A DNA stretch of 64,000 nucleotides, from positions 62,001-126,000 of the forward strand of contig CAJFCJ010000031.1 of assembly GCA_904063045.1 (NCBI GenBank). The letters are read 5' to 3'. The stretch is from Dimorphilus gyrociliatus. Taxonomy: Eukaryota; Annelida; Polychaeta; Dinophilidae. The notes under the pieces are model-generated. The model saw only the letters and a list, made by a program, of their open reading frames with translations. It made no database searches and was not told the origin of the DNA. How positions within the stretch are numbered: the first letter of the stretch is position 1; each line of letters begins with the position of its first letter. Shown here piece after piece: positions 25,801 through 36,600 of the stretch. The position numbers and the translations under genes are program-made.

Positions 25801-27406
25801 AGTATGGATAAATAGAGATATTATAGATCTCGAATCTACTCTACAAGAGTTGAGAAAACAAGAAAAAACCAATGAAATAGATTTCATCCTATTAGCCTTA
25901 ACAAAAGTGAATGAGCTGGAAGCGATAAAATATCTTCCTGACATTATTCAACTTATCTACAGTATCGTTACAAACCTTCGAGGCAAATTTCTTAGATCAG
26001 ATTTGAAAACGATAACAATAACATCCTACTTGTCGTACACAGATGGTTAGTTATTTTATATTTCAAAATATTTCATATATTCACCACCTTTATAAATTAT
26101 TATTAAAACAATTGTTGTTTACAAACAGAAGACCAAGCTCTTGACATGTTTAAGTCATTTACAAATGCATGGAAAATCTGCAGAAACAGCCTATGCAAAA
26201 TTGGTAAACATATTTTTTATGTAAATTTAAAATTATTTAAATCAATTAATTTATTTAAAGAAATCAATGGAAAACACCTACCAGAAGAAATCTTATCAAT
26301 GGCTATAGATGAAAAGACTCCATTGGAATATCTCCTACCATCCACAAAAGGGAATGGGCTAGCTTCGTTTGCTCTTATTAATTACTTGGTTAATCTACAA
26401 AATAATCTGGTGACAAAAAATTCTGAACTTTCCAATTCTAAGTTGGAATATATGCAGATAGACGAAACATTGTCAATCGTTGATGTTATTAATATAGATC
26501 CGGAGAGAAATGTTGAAACATTAATTCTGTCAACTTACTCATATGAAATAGATTTACAGAGCAAACAGAGTTCAGTCAAGTACGACTTCTACTCTTTGAG
26601 ACGCCAAATATCTTCTTCATGGTTAGAAAATCTTCCCGTGTTGCAATTTGAACGGCCTCCAGAGATAGTTTGTAGAGACGATCTTAGAATGAAAAGTAAA
26701 CTGAAGGAGGTTGGAATTGATCAAATACCTTTATCGAAAGCGGTGGGAGATCAGATATCTGCGGAATGTATTCATATTGAGGAGGTGTGCGAAAGTTTAT
26801 CGATCCTAAATATTGCGGTTGGATATTTGGCAACAATTTCAAATGTTAATCCAAAGACAAAATTGATTGCATTTCTCGAAGACTTGCGCATAAGAAATGA
26901 GTCGTTATTAAAATCAGCTGAGAAGAATTGTAATATTGAACATGTTGAAGACTTTTGGCATATATTGTCAAGAGAACGGGATAAATTATTAATTGATCAT
27001 CAATTATTTATTACTCCTGATTCTTCTTTAATAGATGAAGAGCAACAAAAAGCTATTAGAAATTGTATTGGAAGCAATTTAAAAGTAGCTGAAGATATTG
27101 TCATTTACTTACATAGGACTATACATGAACACTACGATCACGATCGTATGTTACTGCCGTAAGTTTATAAACCCTTTACTTCTTTACATTTTCCATATAC
27201 AGTATATATATATATATTTGAATATATGAAATGACTATTGTGTTTATTACAGATTACGGGATGTTTATATTGAATATCTACAGGAAAAGGAATTACCTGT
27301 TGCCGAACAAATACTAACATGGCCAAAAGATATTCTATTAAAAAATGGAATTGAAGTTTGGAAAATAGTATATGAAATTGTAAGAAGTGAAAGCAGAAAC
27401 GATTAA
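10896..27406 (+). CDS. RNF213: RNF213 orthologue: giant AAA-ATPase and RING/RZ E3 ubiquitin ligase
   Basis: 27 exons with continuous phases: 10896-10956, 11215-11771, 11948-12093, 12159-12376, 12432-12554, 12610-12752, 12803-13035, 13085-13300, 13360-13531, 13584-13669, 13734-14094, 14147-14263, 14320-14473, 14532-14843, 14902-15455, 15515-17324, 17385-18639, 18703-22756, 22815-23000, 23064-23345, 23409-23512, 23571-24660, 24755-24799, 24863-26045, 26129-26203, 26261-27158, 27253-27406. Product 4862 aa (human 5207). Order: acidic low-complexity linker (exon 2); CBM-like region (exons 3-4); helical stalk; UBA-like segment (about 1537-1570); first P-loop QAGNGKS (about 1829-1835); active AAA units with GETGCGKT (2229-2236) and LFFDE (about 2295-2299), then GKPGSSKS (2622-2629) and VLDE near 2697; RING Cys/His set (3720-3759, first pair CX4C); RZ finger C4187, H4191, C4198, C4207, C4210; C-terminal helical domain. 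RNF213 ubiquitylates proteins and bacterial LPS in cell-autonomous immunity and acts at lipid droplets. The exon 3 acceptor is the weakest choice. Confidence 0.93.
23584..23703 (+). other. RING finger of RNF213 (C-X4-C variant)
   Basis: Cys/His series C-X4-C-X10-C-X-H-X2-C-X2-C-X11-C-X2-C in exon 22 (residues 3720-3759). This is a complete set of eight RING ligands, but the first pair is spaced by four residues rather than the usual two. Located between the AAA core and the RZ finger as in known RNF213 proteins. Confidence 0.85.
25142..25213 (+). other. RZ finger of RNF213 with catalytic Cys/His positions kept
   Basis: The segment from CPNGHPY to CNVC carries Cys4187, His4191, Cys4198, Cys4207 and Cys4210. 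The spacing (4, 7, 9, 3) equals that of the human RZ finger as I recall it (C4505, H4509, C4516, C4525, C4528). In human RNF213 the RZ finger, not the RING, is needed for ubiquitin transfer to LPS, so this copy looks catalytically competent. Confidence 0.85.
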
Positions 27407-27503
27407 GTGATACTCTGTTCCATATATAAATCATAATGTATAAGAAAATGTATAACAAACCTTTCCTTTCTAATTGCTTCACCTATACTTGCATACAATA
27501 ATC

Positions 27504-27509
27504 AATAAA
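27504..27509 (+). terminator. Poly(A) signal AATAAA of RNF213
   Basis: Canonical hexamer about 98 nt past the stop codon. Confidence 0.6.
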
Positions 27510-28346
27510 ACCGTAACACAAGTTTGATTTTAATTATTACAAGTCAAATTAAATATTATAGTGCCAAGAGTAATTCTAGTATACGCTGTCGAAAGTCTTA
27601 TCTACTCCTTGAAGGAAATTCCCTTGTATTGCTGTGAGAGTTTTTGATAGTCTCTTACAAAAAAAAAACAATGGCTGATCTTTTGTGGATGAAATCTTCA
27701 CACATTCTTTAAGTAGCTAGGGAACAAATATGATCTGTTTTGATTATTTGCCATAAATAAATGGCTTAATCTTAAAGAAGAGATCAAGTGGAATTTGGTT
27801 CAAATTCCCTTGGAAGATACCAGTTTTGTTTGAAGAATACCCTAATATATGACTTTTCTCTATTTTTACTTGAATTTTCCGGAAACTAATGGGGAAAAGG
27901 GTGGGAAAATCTTCATCTCGAGAGATAATTTCGTATTTTTTATATTGAAAAAAAGGCCTAATCTGAGAAATATCTCAGAATTTTGAAAACTACTTAACTT
28001 TTTTGTTTACAAAAAATATTTATTTTTTTTTAATAACGTGATGACGTCATTATTACTACTCAACATATAAACCGAGAAAGCTCGCTGATTGGTCAATTTT
28101 GAGTAAATTTCACCGTTAATGTCGAAAATTCGACAGTTTTTTAATCAAAGTTTGTGCTCAAAATTGCTTTAAAAAGGGAAGTAAATTGGTGGAAAAATCA
28201 CTCCATTTTCAGCTATCTAACTGATCGTCTTTCTGGTAAATTTTTCGATTACAACAATCTAATTTAAAGTAAGTTTTCATATTCTAAAGTTTTCTTATGT
28301 GATCAAACATGTTGATTTATATTCAAATTTTAGCCAAATCGTAACA
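27510..28346. promoter_or_regulatory. Spacer, promoter and 5' UTR of the Ser-rich gene
   Basis: No coding exon seen. A perfect palindromic CRE, TGACGTCA, lies at 28042-28049, TATAAA at about 28065, and an inverted CCAAT box (ATTGG) at 28088-28092. A 5' UTR intron is likely at 28269-28333 (GTAAGT donor, TTTTAG acceptor), placing the start codon 14 nt into the second exon. The 18-mer at 28088-28105 and the 14-mer at 28127-28140 recur upstream of the second RNF213-like gene. Confidence 0.45.
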
Positions 28347-29249
28347 ATGTCGAAGAGATTTGATGAAATTCCCATGACTAGCATTTGTAACGTTTGCTCC
28401 AGCTTCAAGGAACGTTCAAGCATTTGCGTGTATTGTGAAAATGGTTTGTTAAATTTTATATTCTTATGGTCGTCTTATATTAATTAAATATTGTTTTAGC
28501 TTTGGAAGTTCGAAGAGAGAATGAAAAGAATAATTCACTAATGGCGGGTAAGTAAAATATACATTGTTTTTTTGTTTTTACAATTTGGTATATTCGTTTT
28601 ATTCTTAGCTTTTAGAAAGCCGAACTTTGTGGCAGATGGAACATCTTCGTCGCCATCTTCCTCTGAGGGGTTGTCTGAATCATTCGCTGAATCTCCATCG
28701 TCTGCGGGTGCCGCTTCTGCTTATGACTCTGCTTCTGCATATGGCTCTCCTTCTGTTTATGAATCTGCTTCTGCTTATGAATCCGCTTCTGCCTATGAAT
28801 CTGCTTCCAGCTCTGGCGCAAGCTCTTTAGCTGGTTCAAGTTCGGGCGCTGATTCTTCCTCGCCAGAACAATCAACTCTCCCTACTTCGAGTGACGAGTC
28901 TTCTGCGGAAAGTGCGGCTTCCACCAAAAAAAAGGTAACGAAGACGCCTTTAAATTACGGAAATTTCTTAGTAAATTGTCCAAAGGAGGCCCACGTTCTG
29001 TACAATGTCAGAATCTTATCGAATGGCCTCAAGGTGGTATTCTCAAAAGTACGCAAAACCCAGGAGCAAATTGACGCTGAAGAAGCTGAGGCTGAAGCAC
29101 AAAGACAAGCGGAGCAGCAACAAGCCGAATTTGAACAGATAGCTAATCGTAACACAGGAGAAGATGAATCTTCTTCCGAATCTGAAGCTGGAAACGAGCT
29201 AACTTTTAACTTTAGAGACGTGACCAGCTTCTATCATCCTTTAGGCTGA
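28347..29249 (+). CDS. Unrecognised Ser-rich protein with CxxC..CxxC motif
   Basis: Three exons (28347-28443, 28500-28547, 28609-29249) join in phase to give 261 aa. I do not recognise the family. The N terminus has a candidate zinc-binding knuckle, ICNVC then ICVYC (C-X2-C-X9-C-X2-C). Exon 3 begins with a Ser/Ala-rich low-complexity stretch containing six imperfect copies of a hexapeptide like SAYESA. Next comes an ordered-looking segment (LNYGNFLVNCPKEAHVLYNV), an acidic Gln/Glu-rich helix (EEAEAEAQRQAEQQQAEFEQ) and a short C-terminal tail ending HPLG. No signal peptide or membrane segment, so probably nuclear or cytosolic. The start is the first ATG after the 5' UTR intron. It lies between RNF213 and an RNF213 relic and shares upstream elements with the truncated RNF213 paralogue, hinting at co-regulation; a role is otherwise unknown. 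Confidence 0.72.
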
Positions 29250-29422
29250 AAGTAAATGTTCTTCGACCTATTTAGTTTATGAAAATAAGCTAACTACCGT
29301 TTTGTGTTCCAACTTAAATTTATTTTTTCTAGACTTGTTCATACTTATATTAATCGTGTGTAAAATCGAATATTTAATCATCTATTTTTCTATATAAACT
29401 GTATTCTATTTCTTATTTTAAA

Positions 29423-29428
29423 AATAAA
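29423..29428 (+). terminator. Poly(A) signal AATAAA of the Ser-rich gene
   Basis: Canonical hexamer about 174 nt past the stop codon. Confidence 0.5.
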
Positions 29429-30699
29429 TAATTTAACGGCAAGAGAACAAGAATTTTCTTTGAATTAATCGAATATTTAAGCTGCTCTCTCTTTTTAAAA
29501 CATTTTCGGGAGAATCTGGAGCTTTTTTTAATTCAGTAAAAACTTCTTCATTGAGTTAAATACACTTGCTCAAGTTTAGGAGTTTCAATTCAAAAATTTA
29601 ATGGCGGCCATTAAAATTTAAGTATTGAGCAATATAAATGATAACTTTAACGATATTATCAAACTATACAGAGATAATCAAAATGGCGGACTCTCGAAAA
29701 ACAAAATAAGTTCCATAAAATATTTAGCAAGTACTTTGTCATATAATTCAATTCTTTTTCCACCAGCTAATAGTTAAGGTTATTATCAATAATAGATTTT
29801 AAAGAAATAACCCCTTATATGAAGGTAATAAGATATTAATAAATTATTAATAATTTAGATTCGAATGTTCTATTTTTTAACTTTCAGATTGTTGATTAAC
29901 TTGATGGAAAAAAGTAGCAAGTTAAATCTACTAAAAAATATCTAAAGCAAAAAAACATGAACTTTCATTGGAAGAGTTATGTATGTATATAAAAAATTGA
30001 ACTTTCTGGATGTACCCATGTACATATACTTATATACTGTATACTGCATACTGTGTAATATAAAAAATGGTATTGAAGAGGCTTCGTATTATGATCCAAT
30101 TTGGGATATAATATTAAATTAGAGGGAAAAAAATTTTCAAAATATCTAGCTTAAAACTGATAAAAACGTAGTTCCCAAATTAAAAGAGACTTGCACTAAT
30201 GTTTAATAAAATACACATTATCACATAGTAATCTCTATTCCTCAAAATACTTATTAAGATATTGATAAGATATTTTTTGTCTTCAACCCACACAGATTTT
30301 AATGGAGAATATAATCTACAAAAAGAAAAAAACGACTTAATGCCCAATTTGTTGCGATTCATAAATAATCATAGAAAGATATGCTTGCTTGTTTTGAATA
30401 TAATGGAGAGTTGTATGATACGTTAACTAATATGTAGTTTTTATTCTAGACAATTGATGGAATTATAGAGTGCTGATCGACAGTATGATTAATAGTAAAA
30501 ATCATAGAAGAGCAGTCTAGTATATTGTATTGGCTTCAATAACTCTAAAACTCCTCTCTGCCCTTAGACTCTGTCTATCATACTGCAAAACATTAGATAT
30601 CACAATGTATCTAATGTATTCAATCTTCTGTACATTTTGTTACAGTTTATGAACATACTGATATAATAAAGTAATTTATTTGTTAGAAGATGGGAATGG
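29429..30699. other. Gene-free interval
   Basis: AT-rich sequence with frequent stops in all frames; no exon supported. It contains a cluster of overlapping ATACTG repeats around 30031-30055. Weak RNF213 similarity may extend leftward into its right edge but I could not align it. Confidence 0.35.
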
Positions 30700-31560
30700 A
30701 AAGAGTAGTATTACATAATTATCCTAATATTAAGGCTCGGAAAGAAGAAATCAAATGTTTATTTCGATTAACATGCTCATGTGATTAGAAAATCTCCCCA
30801 CATTGGTGTTTAGTCAAAAGAGACAGTTTGTAAAAATTATCTAACGTTAAAAGTAAGAATTGAAGGAGCTTTGCAAAGGCGAACAACTTATCTTCAAAAT
30901 TCTATCAGATTGGCGAGATTTACAAAAGTTTGCAAGTTTAAACAGCTGGACATTTAGCAATAATTACAGATATATATATATATATGTATATTAATACATA
31001 ATATATAGGTCTTAAAATAGAGCTGATTACATTTCTTAAAGTGTTCGACATATTGAAAAAAGTTGTTTTCAAAAAATTAACTGAGAAGAATCGTAATGTT
31101 GAGCATGTTGAAAGCTTTTTGGTATAGGGAAGAGTTATCAAAAGAATATGAAAAATTCCCCACATGATTATCAATTATTTGCCATTCTAGATTTTACATT
31201 CATAAAACAAGGAAAAGTTGGAAAGATAACATAGGCCAATATAGCTAATGATATCATCATTCACCTGCTAAGATCTACACTATCTTAAAATTCTTATAAA
31301 AATTAAACAATTGCATTACACCATCGTAAGTTTATAACTCCTTTTTTTTTCCTTTAAGGTTTATTGAACATAACTGACCTGGATTTATATACTTATTTTA
31401 TACTAGTCTACGAGAAATTTGAAGTGAGACCCTAGGGAAGTTGACGTATGATCATGAAATCATTGTGGCATTCGCAAAATGAACATTCCTAAAGAATAAA
31501 GTTATTGTACCGTATTTGAGGCTCTAAAGAATTACATGAAGAGCGCTACTGTTGATATTA
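30700..31560 (+). pseudogene. Decayed relic of the 3' end of an RNF213 gene copy
   Basis: Colinear nucleotide similarity to the last exons of the full RNF213 gene. GATTAGAAAATCTCCCC near 30783 matches GGTTAGAAAATCTTCCC near 26621. GACAGTTTGTA..AAAAGTAAGAATTGAAGGAG matches the sequence near 26665. TGAGAAGAATCGTAATGTTGA at 31081 matches 26920, TTATCAATTATTTGCC matches 26998, and CGTAAGTTTATAA at 31324 matches the exon 26 donor at 27157. The spacing between anchors is nearly the same in both places (about 300 and 240 bp). The reading frame is broken by stops and small indels, for example a TAG where the parent encodes FWHI. The intron junction is retained, so this is a segmental duplicate, not a retrocopy. 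Limits are approximate. Confidence 0.7.
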
Positions 31561-33174
31561 GAATCAAGTATTCGATGAATGATCTCTCTAAATAAGTCAT
31601 TTGATATGGTTTGTCAAGCCTTACATGGGAAATTTTTTATTTCTATTAATGTATTATTAATAAATAAAATTAATTTCTTATTTGAAGAAAGTGACGAGCA
31701 TGACTTGTATATAATGGCCAACTTACTTCCCCTTTCTGTATATGCTTTATTCAAATACTGTTTTATGGTATGTAATTTTGGAATATAGTTTTGATATTCA
31801 AGTAAATTTATATATTTGATTCAATAATCTTTAATAATCTTCGATATTTAAGTTCAAAAGTTTCATTGCTTCAGACAACTTTCATTTTTTATTCTCTCTT
31901 TTTTAGACGAAAGTGAAATAAAAAAAGGAGATACTTTTCAATTAAACCTTTCACCGCCACGCAATATGAATATAGACAAGTTGCTTCAACAGAGTACATT
32001 TAAAATATACATGTTTAGAAATGCTCATTTCTATAAAACCAAAAAATTTAAAAATGGCCGACAATCTTATATAAATTTTTGTTCTTTTTTTCGAATATTC
32101 TAAAATTTTTCATCGAATAAAAGAATGAAATAAACTACAGATGACTTTAAAACATTTAGTTGCAAACAGTTAAAGTGAAAAACATTATATAGTTTAGTTT
32201 TATAGGAAAGATATTTAAATGACAGAAAACTAATAACTATCTTTTCTCATACATAGATCTTTTCATCTTATTAACATCGTAAAACAGTTCGAGAGAAAAT
32301 CCTCTTAAATTTCGTAATGTTTTAGAAAATCGCAAAACAAAGTTATTACCTTTCGACATGACTATGCAATATTTCTAAGGTAAAAGTGAATTAATTGTTT
32401 TAATATATAAGCGTCTATTTACAACAAATTATATGCATCTAATATCGTTTATTTGCGTTAATAATTCTAACAAGAAGAAGAAGAAGAAGAGAAGAATATT
32501 AAAGCATATATATCTTTTCTGGTTATTAGAGATTATGATTTAGATACTTTATGACTAATTAGAGTTAACATTTAAACATTTCTTGTATAATTCTAGATAA
32601 ATTGCTATTTATTAATGCTTAGTTTGAAATAAATAAAGCAATATTCTACATATATTTTAGAAATAATTATGAAAATAGGCCTGCGAAGGTGAAAAGTGTT
32701 GCTTTCGTTAATTAATTTACTTTCACCATAAGCAATTATATTTAATACGGAGTTTAAGGAAATTTATGATTACAAAGAATAAGAAATAAGATTAAATTAA
32801 TGATTTTATTAATTAATTTAAAAGAATATTAATAAATATGTATTTTGTGTAATTCGTTTGTTTTTTAGTATTTTTTGTTTGCTTCTTGATTATTATTACT
32901 TTTATAAGTAGAATATATGATATTTTATTTAAAAAATATTGTATTTTAGGAGAAAATACAGCAATATTATTGAAAATTTTCCATAATTTTTTATTCACAG
33001 TTCGTAATTCTCAATAAATTCGACAGTTTTCGCTATCTGTGGAACGTTCTTATTGGCTAATTGGTCGATTTTAAGTACTCAACAAGTGTATAAAAGTCTG
33101 AACTAACATATTTGAATTCATTATATGCTTCCTCAACTTCAACTATCTTCCGAATTTTTGCTAGAAGCTGTGTC
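31561..33174. other. Spacer and promoter of the RNF213-like paralogue
   Basis: No complete gene seen. A 69-codon open frame at 31579-31788 followed by a GT donor could be another degenerate exon but has no convincing match. Near the right edge are inverted CCAAT boxes (ATTGG) at 33053 and 33060 and a TATA box TATAAAAG at 33089-33096, which form a good core promoter for the next gene. The sequences at 33017-33030 and 33060-33077 repeat elements found upstream of the Ser-rich gene. Confidence 0.5.
33089..33096 (+). promoter_or_regulatory. TATA box of the RNF213-like paralogue
   Basis: TATAAAAG with two upstream inverted CCAAT boxes and a likely noncoding first exon ending at a GTAAGT donor at 33175. 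The 5' UTR intron would run 33175-33675 (501 bp). Confidence 0.5.
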
Positions 33175-33688
33175 GTAAGTTTTTGAACCTTTTTTTCTTA
33201 TTTCGCTCTCAATTCTCAACGAATATTTCAAATAATTTGTTTTAATTCAATTTCAAATATTTTATTTGAAATATTCGATAAGTTTTAAATATTATATGAG
33301 AATTATTAACTTTCCCCTCTTCCTATTCGCTTTCGAAGAGAGAGGTAGAAAACACAATTTACTCTCGAAATTTTTCCTTATAGATATTTAGCATTTAGCA
33401 ATTACTATTTCTAAATATTTAAGAATGTATATCTTTGAAAAGGAGATTTAACTTGAATACAATTAGAGAAAAATGACTTGAATATTTTTTATTAACGTCT
33501 GAAATATTAATTCATAGTGAAAAATCTGTTCTTTTTTTTTTAATTAATACTCAAGTACCTACTCATTAAAAAAAAAGAAAGCTCACTCTCTCTTTTTGTT
33601 TTTTTCGGGCACTGGTCAGTCTTAAATGTTATTTGTTTGAGATCACTTTATGATATACTCTTGTATTGTCTACAGTATTTCAACAATA

Positions 33689-36600
33689 ATGGAAAACGCT
33701 AGCATAACAATGAACTCTTACAACAGTGGCTCACTAAGACTTGCCAGATCTGCGAGGAGAAGAAACAATTGTAAGCTATTCTCATAATTGTTTTTTTTTT
33801 ATTCTAATTTTTTTTTCAATTCAATTTTTAGTTGTGATGGCCGAAAAATATAGTACAAATATAGTACTCTATTGCGTAGTGCATAAAGACTTTTTGTGTG
33901 AAAAAGATAGAAAATACGTAAAAGTTCATTACGTCTACCCTGGTAGTTATGATAATAATTTGGCTCCCGTAAGAGAGGTTTGGTAAGTGAAAAATTGTGG
34001 AAAAGTTTTGTCTTTTGTGTTTTTAAAAAAAAAGTGTTTTACCGACAGCTTTTTGAATGATAACTGGATGATGGGTAAAGCTGAACTAACAATTCCAATT
34101 CGTCTAAGAGATACCTTCCAATACGTTTACCTATTCAAGGATGGTGATGAACCACTTCACTTTGAACATCTAGAACATACTCTAAGAGTTGAAAATAGTA
34201 TGAGGCAATTACTACGGGACGACCTATATTTATTAATGGAAGAAGATTGTAAGTTTTTCCGTTCAATTGATATTTTTTCGATATACAGTAAATTGATATA
34301 AATTTAAATATACATGTTTGATTGGCAGCCATGTTAATTTTCGACGGATTCGTTCGAAAACAAATGAAGCAAACTTTCCTTACAAAGGCCAGCAATTTTT
34401 GGAGTGAACTAATTGACGAAGAACAGCAAATAACTAGAAAATGTAAGTAACCAAAATATAAAACATTTACGTAAAGTAATCGGTTTTTAAATGACAATTT
34501 ACCAACAAGGCATTGAAATTCTACTGCCCAACTACGAATTCTTTACTACTGACATGCGCTACGTGCAAGCTGGAAGTCCATCACATTTCCTCTCGATTAT
34601 TATGGGTATTATGAAAATGCAAGGAACAAGTATAAAGCCAAACATTAGTCAGAATGTATGTTTCATTTTTCGAAAGAGTTTTTTTATTTTTTTATTTTGT
34701 CAGTTAAAAAATAATATTTATATATATGATTCCCTGTAGATTATTGGCAAATTCATATCAAAATGCAGAGAGAATATGATGTCGATAAACCGACATAGTA
34801 TAGGAGAAAAGATTTTAGAAACTGCCCAATGCGCGCTTATTTGCTTAATTTTGGCGCAAGAATTTAGAATAACGACCAATATTCTACCGATGAGAGTGTT
34901 CAAATATTTCCCCCCGTTGGATAGCGAAACCCTCTACGTTTGGACTGGTTCTCTCAAAACAAGCTTTAACAAATTCGATAATCTTGTTGAAAGGTAGTTG
35001 AAAAATAGTTTTTGCGAATTAAGTATTATAAAATACTGTATTTTCGATGAAATTTTTTCAATATAGCTGCTTGAAGACGACGCTCGTTAAATTTATTTCA
35101 AGAGAAGTTGGCAATGGAGAATGGATTTTTCTGCTACGACTCTTCCTTCATTTGAAAGGGGAGGCAGATCGTCTGACAACAAGCCACGAGACGGAACTAA
35201 GTAACCGTATAGATGATCATACGCGCCTTAGTATCATAGAGGGACTGAACGCTATGCCACAAAAATTTAATCGAATTAGCGAAAAAAGGTAGAGTTTTAA
35301 TTCACTAGCTTTAATGGTTCATTCGTCACTACTCACAATGTAGGTTTATGACAATACTCGATAATCTTATACGCCAATGTGATAGAGCCGATGTAATATG
35401 GCTACATTTCTTGTCCTCATTGACCTTGAAACATCTTTATCTGGTTTTGGAAAGGGAGTATTGTCAACCAGAGGCGATTTTTAAAGCTTTTTCCTGCATT
35501 TTGAGAAGAGAGCTATCCACCTATTCGGTACAAAACCAAATAATTAAAATTTTCGAATATAAGTAAACTGAACATTATTCCTCTTTCTAGGATGAACAAT
35601 TAACTCTTACACTAGACGTCACTATCAGATGCCAACAACTAGTTGAAGACTATCCTACATGGATATCTTTGTAAGAGAATTAATTAACTAATTATATATA
35701 CATATTTTTATACTTGAAATGAATTTACAGACTGACCATGACCGAGTTGACAAGAACGTATAAACACATAGATGAGATATTTACTAGTTTTCTAAACAAA
35801 ACTATGTCCAATGACATTCAAAATGTTGCATTATACCGTGAAATCGGCATAAGACTAGTTTCAATTAACGAAGTATTTTTGTCCCAAATTCTACAATATT
35901 TCCCCTATTTTCCATATGAAAATTACATGAAAACATATTCAACAAATCTACGGATTTTGTTAAATCTGTTTTTTTTTGGCTTTACTAATATTCATAAAGA
36001 TTTTCACATTTTGTCTTGTATACTAAAAACAACTGAAGAAAGCAATATTGGAAAAACCGTAAAACGATTAACCACAGAGTGCATAGAATATCACATCAGA
36101 AAAACATTGAGAATAGTAAGTTGACGAATATTTTTTAATTACTGTATATAGTAACATAAAAAATTTGTTTTTAATCAGGAGTATGGTGGGTTCTACGACA
36201 ATTTACTTACTGAATATCAGCTATTCCCTTTTGTCAAATACCATCGATGCATTAAAAATGCTTTTAGAAAAGAAGTAATTGATGCAACTTATGACCTAAT
36301 GGAATTTGTAAGATATATAATTTATTCCTTACTTTTGTGTTTAACTGTTCGTTTATTTAGAGCCCACAGACTGCAAGTACTTTACTGGAAAGCAATAGTG
36401 ATTTCTTGAATTTATTAGTCGAAACTTTAGAATGTAAAAGACCAAAAAAAGAGAGGGACCTTAAAATATTCTTGCTGGATTTAAAATTCTTACCTTACCT
36501 CCTTAATTATTATATGAAAGGTTTACTATTTGTTTTTACTACAATCTTTTCAATTACTAACTGTTGTCTCTTTTAACTTTTAATATTAGCGAAACAAAGA

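Noticed and set aside
31579-31788. 69-codon open frame with a GT donor, possible extra RNF213 exon
   Set aside because: I could not align it to either RNF213 gene; it may be a relic but I cannot support it.
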